Positions 1 through 5,019 of a stretch of 5,133 bases of DNA are shown one piece after another; positions within the stretch are counted from its first letter, which is position 1; each line of letters begins with the position of its first letter. The notes under the pieces were generated by a model. The model was not told where the DNA came from, made no database searches, and saw only the letters and a program-made list of their open reading frames with translations. The DNA comes from CAZPWF01 sp964590725 (GTDB lineage Bacteria > Patescibacteriota > Saccharimonadia > Saccharimonadales > JACQNP01). The position numbers and the translations under genes were made by a program. The stretch spans positions 1-5,133 of the forward strand of contig CAZPWF010000037.1 in NCBI GenBank assembly GCA_964590725.1. Direction: 5' to 3'.

Positions 1-54
1 CAATTAGTCAGCTTCTAGAATAGACTAGTTGTTGATTATATGGGGAGGGTGACA
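1..54. mobile_element. Possible terminal end of an IS3-like element (tip at about 54)
   Basis: Positions 42-54 read GGGGAGGGTGACA. The inward-reading end of the insertion sequence at the right edge of the window, taken on the minus strand, reads GGGGAGCTTGACA, so 11 of 13 bases match and the two ends face each other across the five genes. A TCTAGAAT word also occurs in both, 30-40 bases inside the tip, but at different spacing. No translation of positions 1-54 resembles the transposase C-terminus at the right edge, so if this is an IS end it is more likely the end upstream of the transposase gene. The match is short and G-rich, so chance similarity is possible. Confidence 0.35.
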
Positions 55-75
55 ACATCCTCTAGACAGTATACT
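49..75 (+). promoter_or_regulatory. Candidate promoter of the decarboxylase-like gene
   Basis: GTGACA at 49-54 matches the -35 consensus in five of six positions, and TATACT at 70-75 matches the -10 consensus in five of six. The spacer of 15 bases is shorter than the preferred 17, which lowers confidence. The -35-like hexamer lies at the tip of the putative IS end, so this could be a hybrid promoter formed by insertion. Transcription would start near 82, leaving a leader of about 16 bases before the ATG at 98. Confidence 0.35.
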
Positions 76-90
76 GACCATTGTCTAGAG
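60..90 (+). promoter_or_regulatory. Perfect 9-bp dyad upstream of the decarboxylase-like gene (operator or RNA hairpin)
   Basis: CTCTAGACA (60-68) and TGTCTAGAG (82-90) are perfect reverse complements separated by 13 bases that contain the -10-like TATACT. Each arm also contains the palindrome TCTAGA. Two readings are possible. It may be an operator straddling the -10 element. If transcription starts further upstream, it may be an RNA hairpin whose 3' arm contains the only plausible ribosome-binding bases (GAG, 88-90, seven bases before the ATG) and so hides them. The symmetry is seen directly; the role is inferred. Confidence 0.5.
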
Positions 91-97
91 TATAGGT

Positions 98-1324
98 ATG
101 CTAAAGAAGTGCTACGCGGATGCGCTTTCGTATATCAACGAAAAATCGATTGATACTCCGGTCATGTTTTATAGCGAGCTAATTCTTAATGAAGCGTTGT
201 CGATCATACAAGATTCACTGGGCGATAAGATCACGATTTATTATGCATTAAAAAGCTGCTATCACCCGCATATATTGAAATCACTTAGCCGAAAAACTGG
301 CGTGGAGGTAATGTCTGAGTTTGAATATGATCTAGCTCGAAAGTATGGTTTCACTTCTATCCTCCTCAACGGCATGGGAAGAAATATCGGTCTATTCAGA
401 AAGGCCGTCGACGACAGCTCAATTATTCTACTCGACAGCGTAAACGATATCGATAACATCGAAACTATTGCTGATAGTTGCGACAAGGACATCTTGGTAG
501 GGTTTAGACTCCGCATACACATCCCCGAGCTTGCCAACACTAATAGCTATGTTTCAACGGACCATCCACTTGGCAATAATTTAGATACAGAATTCAGTGC
601 ACGTTTTTTTAAATTAATAGCCGAACATACCAACGTAAAGTGGAGTATGATTCACGCCCATATGACAATTAACGAAATGTCCTCAGAGATATACAAAAAA
701 ACTATTGAAAAAATAGCTTCCACTCTCAGACTCTCAGAATCCGCCTACAAGAAATCACCGGCAATCATAAATATTGGAGGTGGTTTTGAAGTATATGATC
801 CAGGTTGTCGTAACTCGTTTAAATTAATGTTTGACTCGATAAGTCGTACTTTTAATGGTTACTTCGGCGATAAGTATAGTTTCGCTATTGAGCCTGGCAG
901 ATTTCTTACGGGGCATGCCGGTTTTAGTATCGGCAGAGTACTAGACATAAAGGAAGTTGGCAAAAAATATTGGGTTATAACAGATATCGGAACAAATACT
1001 CTTATACCAATACCTAATGCGCGCTATCAACTTGCTTTACCCGAGCCTGCTGCAAACGGAAAGTTTACTGTTGGTGTAACTGATGGCATAACAAGTCCCT
1101 CCAACAATATCGTCCACGCGACAAGGCTATCCACACTGCCAGCAATTGGCTCATTTATATGTATTGAAAACACCGGATCATACACGGATGTCTATTCTAC
1201 ATTTTGGGCTTACTCGCCAAACAAAGTCTACTGGATAGATGACGCAGGTACCATAAGCCCGTACAGAACAACACAGGATATTAAAGAGATGTACGACCTA
1301 TTCTTCAAAAATATTAATGAATAA
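98..1324 (+). CDS. Fold-type III PLP-dependent decarboxylase-like protein (ornithine/diaminopimelate decarboxylase superfamily)
   Basis: A 408-residue cytoplasmic protein of about the family's usual length. Its N-terminal half resembles the alanine-racemase-type PLP barrel: IYYALKS (47-53) supplies the likely Schiff-base lysine K52, followed by GVEVMSEFEYDLA (68-80), which matches the family's DVxSxxEL region. HAHMT (187-191) occupies the usual HxHxGS site, GGGF (227-230) and EPGR (265-268) are the phosphate-binding loops, and GSY (360-362) near the C-terminus matches the conserved GAY. The second catalytic motif, normally GPxCxSxD, appears as GVTDGITSPSNN (326-337), with neither the Cys nor the Asp evident. 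The enzyme probably acts on an amino acid or derivative, by decarboxylation or related alpha-carbon chemistry; the substrate cannot be named. The ATG at 98 is the first possible start because an in-frame TAG lies at 86-88. The Nudix gene downstream has its own promoter. Family assignment is firm, reaction is not. Confidence 0.85.
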   Translation: MLKKCYADALSYINEKSIDTPVMFYSELILNEALSIIQDSLGDKITIYYALKSCYHPHILKSLSRKTGVEVMSEFEYDLARKYGFTSILLNGMGRNIGLFRKAVDDSSIILLDSVNDIDNIETIADSCDKDILVGFRLRIHIPELANTNSYVSTDHPLGNNLDTEFSARFFKLIAEHTNVKWSMIHAHMTINEMSSEIYKKTIEKIASTLRLSESAYKKSPAIINIGGGFEVYDPGCRNSFKLMFDSISRTFNGYFGDKYSFAIEPGRFLTGHAGFSIGRVLDIKEVGKKYWVITDIGTNTLIPIPNARYQLALPEPAANGKFTVGVTDGITSPSNNIVHATRLSTLPAIGSFICIENTGSYTDVYSTFWAYSPNKVYWIDDAGTISPYRTTQDIKEMYDLFFKNINE

Positions 1325-1326
1325 AC

Positions 1327-1355
1327 TTGACAAAGCAATCACAATGAGCTAAAAT
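1327..1355 (+). promoter_or_regulatory. Strong sigma-70-type promoter of the Nudix gene
   Basis: TTGACA (1327-1332) is a perfect -35 element. It is followed after exactly 17 bases by TAAAAT (1350-1355), one mismatch from the -10 consensus. It begins three bases after the decarboxylase stop codon. Transcription should start near 1362, about 36 bases before the GTG start at 1398. This means the Nudix gene can be expressed independently of the gene before it. Confidence 0.8.
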
Positions 1356-1364
1356 ATAAATTAA

Positions 1365-1376
1365 ACGATTAATCGT
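1365..1376. promoter_or_regulatory. 12-bp perfect palindrome at the start of the Nudix transcript
   Basis: ACGATTAATCGT is a perfect palindrome lying 9 to 20 bases downstream of the -10 hexamer, at or just after the predicted transcription start. That position suits a repressor operator. With no loop it would make only a poor RNA hairpin, so a DNA-binding dimer is the more natural reading. No regulator gene is seen in the window. Confidence 0.45.
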
Positions 1377-1385
1377 CTGTTGCGT

Positions 1386-1391
1386 GAGGAG
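1386..1391 (+). promoter_or_regulatory. Shine-Dalgarno site GAGGAG selecting a GTG start
   Basis: GAGGAG lies six bases before the GTG at 1398. It overlaps the codons that would follow the upstream in-frame TTG at 1380, which has no comparable site before it. This decides the start in favour of GTG. Confidence 0.8.
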
Positions 1392-1397
1392 AAATTT

Positions 1398-1949
1398 GTG
1401 TCAGAAATCATAAAACCGACCAACCAGTCCACCGAATTAGCCGCCCACAATGTAGAACTAGGTGTTTACAGGATTGACCAAGACCCTAATAACAACACGG
1501 GTCGAGTGAGGTGGCTGATGGGACGCCGATCCACAAACGAAGCTCACGCTGGGGGCGATCTGGTAATGCCCGGGGGAACAGTTGATTTTCCCGGCGACGA
1601 CGATGGTCGAAACATACTAGAAAACACCGCTATACGAGAAGCTCGGGAAGAGCTAGGGGTTGAGGTTAATGAGAAAGAAATTACGTATGTATCAAGCGAC
1701 TTCTTCATAATACCCAACGGCAATAACCCCACAAGCGTTATAAATACAGTTTTTATAGCACCGTATGAAAGCGGTGAACCTCGCCCAGTGGATCCTGATG
1801 AGATGACGACTGCCGAATGGATGACTTTAGAGGAAATTGAACGGCACCCGAATGCTCAGCCCTGGACCATAGAGAATATGCGCCGAGCAGAACAAGTATT
1901 GCGAAGGCTAGGACGGCTATCTATGGGAGCTATCAGCTCTCTAGATTGA
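1398..1949 (+). CDS. Nudix hydrolase
   Basis: The 183-residue protein (from GTG 1398) is a Nudix-fold pyrophosphohydrolase that would cleave a nucleoside diphosphate linked to another moiety, using divalent metal. The Nudix box is visible: LVMPGGTVDF (55-64) leads into the loop and G66-x5-N72-x7-REAREELGV (80-88). The essential REUxEExGU helix with metal-binding E84 and E85 is intact. The first glutamate of the consensus G-x5-E is Asn72, and the loop GDDDGR is longer than in many members. WLMGRRS (39-45) is the typical preceding strand. An extension to 1380 (TTG) is open, but the ribosome-binding site favours 1398. The gene ends in tandem stops TGA TAG, three bases from the stop of the converging kinase gene. 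It looks more G+C-rich than its neighbours, especially around 1500-1660, which may mean separate origin. Substrate is unknown; damaged-nucleotide clean-up and a pathway-specific role are both possible. Confidence 0.9.
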   Translation: MSEIIKPTNQSTELAAHNVELGVYRIDQDPNNNTGRVRWLMGRRSTNEAHAGGDLVMPGGTVDFPGDDDGRNILENTAIREAREELGVEVNEKEITYVSSDFFIIPNGNNPTSVINTVFIAPYESGEPRPVDPDEMTTAEWMTLEEIERHPNAQPWTIENMRRAEQVLRRLGRLSMGAISSLD

Positions 1950-1954
1950 TAGCT
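1928..1954. terminator. Hairpin across the convergent stop codons, possible weak bidirectional terminator
   Basis: AGCTATCA (1928-1935) and TGATAGCT (1947-1954) are perfect 8-bp inverted repeats with an 11-base loop. They span the Nudix TGA-TAG stops and reach the TAG stop of the opposing kinase gene. Neither side carries a proper U-tract, and the stem is A+T-rich, so it is not a classical intrinsic terminator. It may still separate the two convergent transcripts or protect their 3' ends. Confidence 0.35.
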
Positions 1955-3086
1955 ATACAAGTAAATTGTTTATTACCTTTGTATTCTCTGGAAAAGATTT
2001 CGCTTCTAGCAAACTACTAAACCCAAAATCACCTCTAACCACGCCAAGCCCCATATGCTCAACCCAAGCAAGCACTACTTCGTTGTGTAGATGGGCTATC
2101 TCGGCCTCATTAAGAGGTATTTTTAAATTATCCCTATATCCCTCTAAAAATAGCCTGGCTTGATCAAAGTTTATAGATGTTGATATTGGTGTTCTTAGGC
2201 TTGATGTTGCGCCTAAATAATTCATGCCTCCACAAAATGTCATAACAGCCTCTCCCAGATCTCGAATGCGAGCATGATAGGCAACATTATCAAAATCTAA
2301 AATAGCAGCCACCTCATCACCTTTAAACAACAGGTTGCTCGGCGCATAGTCACCATGTGCAATAATTCGCTCTACTAGCTCATCATAGCTCTTTCCATAA
2401 TCAACCACTACAGTGCCAAGAAAGTCCAAACCTGCTTTTCTATGGGGGTCACGAGAGCCACGACGTGAAACTTCTGCGGCTAAATTAATAAACCCCTTAG
2501 CCTCTCCGAGCGAACTACGGTACTCAGGGACTAATTCGTTGTTTTGATCAATAAATGCGGCGGAAAGGTTATGAATTTGCGCAAGAGCACAACCAGCGTT
2601 ATAAACTTGACCAGGATGGCCGATATAAGCTTGAGCGGCCACTTCAGGCATTGCTACATACACGCTCGTCCCATGCTCTACAAATAAACGGCCATCATTA
2701 CAACTAATCACCGCTGGTATAATGTCTTTAAGGTACCCAGCTAAAAAGTTCTGGAATTCACCACTTAGCCTGAGAGAATTATCATCCGAAGCATATGGCG
2801 CTTTTTGCTTGATAAAATAACTGCCCTTCGCTACCTCAATAATTACTTTTCTAGATGTAGTAGAATGATGAAGTGGGCTTCTAACATTCAGTACCTTGCC
2901 AAGGTTGAAACAACGTGAGAGCTCGTCTAGCACACCCCTATCATGGCTGTTTTGTATAAACACATCTGAAGCGTTAAGATCGCTACCATATATAGCTTCA
3001 ATTTCGCTAGACTTACTTGAGTCATCCGGAACATTCCCATGGTGAATCTGCTGTAATATTCTCAATGGTACCTCCGCCCTACCCAT
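1953..3086 (-). CDS. APH/choline kinase-like phosphotransferase
   Basis: A 377-residue protein with the aminoglycoside phosphotransferase/choline kinase/homoserine kinase II fold, which moves the ATP gamma-phosphate to a small-molecule hydroxyl. SYFIKQK (89-95) supplies the candidate ATP-binding lysine on strand beta-3, and E110 in GEFQNFLAGYL fits the helix-C glutamate. HGDYAPSN (244-251) is the catalytic Brenner motif with D246 and N251, and ILDFDN (262-267) holds the metal-binding aspartate. About 70 residues precede the kinase fold without a recognisable domain. The ATG at 3086 overlaps the methyltransferase stop as TAATG, giving tight translational coupling. However, TTG at 3065 (codon 8) is preceded by a perfect GGAGGT and may be the true start, giving 370 residues. 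It is third in the leftward operon. The substrate could be the pathway intermediate, or a toxic end product in a self-protection role; the sequence does not decide. Confidence 0.85.
   Translation of the reverse strand: MGRAEVPLRILQQIHHGNVPDDSSKSSEIEAIYGSDLNASDVFIQNSHDRGVLDELSRCFNLGKVLNVRSPLHHSTTSRKVIIEVAKGSYFIKQKAPYASDDNSLRLSGEFQNFLAGYLKDIIPAVISCNDGRLFVEHGTSVYVAMPEVAAQAYIGHPGQVYNAGCALAQIHNLSAAFIDQNNELVPEYRSSLGEAKGFINLAAEVSRRGSRDPHRKAGLDFLGTVVVDYGKSYDELVERIIAHGDYAPSNLLFKGDEVAAILDFDNVAYHARIRDLGEAVMTFCGGMNYLGATSSLRTPISTSINFDQARLFLEGYRDNLKIPLNEAEIAHLHNEVVLAWVEHMGLGVVRGDFGFSSLLEAKSFPENTKVINNLLV
3070..3075 (-). promoter_or_regulatory. Perfect Shine-Dalgarno GGAGGT pointing to a TTG start of the kinase gene
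   Basis: On the minus strand GGAGGT (3075 to 3070) lies four bases before an in-frame TTG at 3065-3063. The annotated ATG at 3086 has only AAGGTG two bases upstream, which is too close for good initiation. The site therefore competes with the ATG as the true start. Confidence 0.55.
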
Positions 3087-3877
3087 TACACCTTAAATAA
3101 CTCTGGCTCTTCTTCGCATGTTCGTTTTCTGAGCAAGGCACGTATAAATCCAAGATATTTGTGATTTTCATTAAATATTTCAATTGTTTTACGCCACCGA
3201 ACGCGTATCTTTTCAAGCTCTTTGCTACTATATTTTGCCAGATGAGGCTTGACCATAAAATAATTTATATAAGTATCTATGGTTTCTTCGCTTTGAGGAC
3301 GGAGCTTTACTGTTTCATGGCGATAAAGCTCTAGGGCTGTTGTATCTGTATACACCTTAACCCAATCATCGCTTGTCATCGGATGAATTGTAACTCCAAT
3401 GGTTTCAGAAACCTGATCCAGTACGCGGGCTGGCGGCGGGGTGTGATAGAAAAGATTCGTAACAGACAGAAGACCCCAAGGCTTTAACACTCGATACATC
3501 TCCCTCACGGCTCGTTGCTTATCATCCATGAATGAGGTAGAGCCGCCTGCTATAATAAGGTCAATGCTATTATCTTCTACTGGTATATCATAAGCCGAAG
3601 CCACCTCAAACCTAACAAGGCCCTTAATAAAATCTACATCTTGAGCGAGCTCCTGATGAGAAGTCTTAACGGCCTCCGGTACTGGATCTATCCCTAGAAT
3701 CTTACACTTTATAGTTCTGGCTACTTCTAACGACGAGAACCCTGTATTTGATCCTATTTCTAAAACACTGCTGCTAGAGTTAGCAAATGAATTTTGTAGT
3801 ATCCAATGTATTGTATCCTTACCGCCCGGGCAACGGTTGGTTTCTTTCAGTAGAGATATAAACTCCACATAGCTCAT
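3086..3877 (-). CDS. Class I SAM-dependent methyltransferase
   Basis: A 263-residue soluble protein with the Rossmann-type SAM-binding core in its first half. VLEIGSNTGF (38-47) is motif I, D64 in LGIDPVP is the acidic residue at the end of beta-2 that binds the ribose, and AYDIPVEDNSIDLIIAGG (95-112) is the motif II/III region. The REMYRVLKPWGLLSVTN stretch (125-141) is the typical post-motif seen in Methyltransf_11/25 proteins. The C-terminal third is charged and probably shapes the acceptor site. Nothing tells whether the acceptor atom is N, O or C. The gene lies 29 bases after the AsnRS-like gene. An AGGAGA ribosome-binding match overlaps that upstream stop, but it is over 20 bases from the ATG at 3877, too far to serve it. 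The frame is open up to there without a standard start, so initiation is weak, coupled or at a rare codon. Confidence 0.88.
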   Translation of the reverse strand: MSYVEFISLLKETNRCPGGKDTIHWILQNSFANSSSSVLEIGSNTGFSSLEVARTIKCKILGIDPVPEAVKTSHQELAQDVDFIKGLVRFEVASAYDIPVEDNSIDLIIAGGSTSFMDDKQRAVREMYRVLKPWGLLSVTNLFYHTPPPARVLDQVSETIGVTIHPMTSDDWVKVYTDTTALELYRHETVKLRPQSEETIDTYINYFMVKPHLAKYSSKELEKIRVRWRKTIEIFNENHKYLGFIRALLRKRTCEEEPELFKV

Positions 3878-3906
3878 TTGTTCAATATTATCTATCTCAG
3901 TATCTC

Positions 3907-4929
3907 CTATGGAAATAATATCTCCTTATGGTCACGAAGTAACAATGTGCAATCGCGAATATCATCGTGCTGTAATAGCCACAAAATATACCTCTCTACA
4001 CCCAGTCCAAAACCACTCGTTTGCACAGGGTGATCATCATGCATCTTTCGATACCACTCATACCCATGTAGTTCAACCTCATGAACCTTGAGCGACTCAT
4101 CTAACTCCCCTCCTGTCACGGTACGCTGTCCACCTCCAATAATTTCACCAATTCCAGCTAACAAGTCAGCAGTGCAAGAGAACTCTGGATCTGACTGATA
4201 TTGCTTTTGGTAAAAAGGTACTGCACCCCAAGGCATATGCTTCAACCACAGGAAATCACCATATGTTTGCATTAGGATTTTTTCACCGGCTGGAGTAATT
4301 CCATAATCTCCGGTAGCTAGTTGTTCGTAGGCACCCTCGTGAGGCTTTAGCTCTTCTAACGCTTGCTTAAAGTCAATGCTAGCAAAGGGAGTATCGATAT
4401 ATTTTTCAATGTGGTCTACATCGCCAACTACGGAAATTATTTCACTTTTGCAAGATTCTAACATTCCGCGATTAAGGTATTTAATATACCTCTCTCCTAG
4501 CTCCATGACATCATTTAATTCACCGATTATTTCTACTTCGGAATGCGTGAACTCATTTAAATGTCTGGCGTCTATGTCTTCACCCCTGTAAGTGGGCATT
4601 ACGTAGTAAGATCCTTTTCCATCTAGTCGAGCGCCTAGCTCTAGGCTGAACTGCATCGAGTCAGCCAAGTATGTATTTTGTCCTGTGTGCTCGAATTTTA
4701 TTTTAACTGGCAAAGAGTCGCTTCCTAAGCCCATTGGACTGCTGACAGACCCGGTAGTTACAGGGAAAATTATAGGACCAATTCCTTCTTGTGCATAAAA
4801 ATCATGTGTTAGTTTTAATATTTGAGAATGAATTTTATAAATTACTCGATACCACGGATCATGTAGTAAAACTTCTATATGTTTCTCTGGGTTAATATAT
4901 GATGATGGAGGAATTATTGTATGATTCAT
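3907..4929 (-). CDS. Asparaginyl-tRNA synthetase-like catalytic core (class IIb aaRS paralogue, no anticodon-binding domain)
   Basis: A 340-residue protein corresponding to the catalytic domain of the Asp/Asn/Lys tRNA synthetase group. Motif 1-like EGIGPIIFPVTTG (48-60) is followed by YLADSMQFSLELGAR (87-101), then motif 2 as YRGEDIDARHLNEF (114-127) with ATP-binding R115 and the AsnRS-type RHLxEF. GIGEIIGGGQR (259-269) and motif 3 GFGLGVERYILWLL (306-319) with R313 complete the site for ATP and amino-acid activation. The N-terminal OB-fold that reads the anticodon (about 100 residues) is absent, so ordinary tRNA-Asn charging is unlikely. Known precedent is the archaeal AsnRS-related asparagine synthetase, which makes an aminoacyl adenylate and transfers it to ammonia. 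An amide- or ester-forming role in the pathway is therefore plausible. ATG 4929 is the only standard start after the upstream in-frame TGA at 5022-5020; GAG (minus strand) lies a few bases before it. First gene of the leftward operon. Confidence 0.87.
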   Translation of the reverse strand: MNHTIIPPSSYINPEKHIEVLLHDPWYRVIYKIHSQILKLTHDFYAQEGIGPIIFPVTTGSVSSPMGLGSDSLPVKIKFEHTGQNTYLADSMQFSLELGARLDGKGSYYVMPTYRGEDIDARHLNEFTHSEVEIIGELNDVMELGERYIKYLNRGMLESCKSEIISVVGDVDHIEKYIDTPFASIDFKQALEELKPHEGAYEQLATGDYGITPAGEKILMQTYGDFLWLKHMPWGAVPFYQKQYQSDPEFSCTADLLAGIGEIIGGGQRTVTGGELDESLKVHEVELHGYEWYRKMHDDHPVQTSGFGLGVERYILWLLQHDDIRDCTLLLRDHKEILFP

Positions 4930-4948
4930 AGTTTCTCTACCATAATAT

Positions 4949-4969
4949 ACTTGTTTGCATAAAACAAGT
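4949..4969 (-). promoter_or_regulatory. 8-bp dyad with adjacent -10-like element upstream of the AsnRS-like gene
   Basis: ACTTGTTT (4949-4956) and AAACAAGT (4962-4969) are perfect inverted repeats with a 5-base loop, 20 bases before the ATG. On the minus strand the dyad runs directly into TATATT (4949-4944), a good -10 element. A -35 at 17 bases is only CAGACT, three of six consensus positions. The arrangement, a dyad touching a -10 element, resembles that before the decarboxylase gene and suits an operator. If this -10 is used, the leader is only about eight bases. A hairpin in a longer transcript is the alternative. Confidence 0.4.
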
Positions 4970-5019
4970 CTGCTAGTTAACCTGGATCTTGTTACACAAT
5001 CCCCCCAACCCTCCCATTG

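Noticed and set aside
1..97. T-box or other known riboswitch before the decarboxylase gene
   Set aside because: Apart from the single dyad at 60-90 there is no conserved riboswitch core and the leader is too short.
262..540. Open frame of 92 codons on the minus strand inside the decarboxylase gene
   Set aside because: It lies wholly within a gene with clear family motifs, and its translation shows no recognisable domain; it is a shadow frame.
1966..2163. Short + strand open frame opposite the kinase 3' end, and a minus-strand frame at 1544-1732 in the Nudix gene
   Set aside because: Both overlap genes with intact catalytic motifs and resemble no protein family.
3909..4591. Two short + strand open frames opposite the AsnRS-like gene (3909-4091 and 4376-4591)
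   Set aside because: Both are antisense to well-conserved synthetase motifs and look like by-products of its codons.
3907..4929. A resistant duplicate AsnRS giving immunity to a synthetase inhibitor
   Set aside because: Such immunity copies normally keep the tRNA-binding domain to replace the inhibited enzyme; this one lacks it, so a biosynthetic role is favoured, though not proven.
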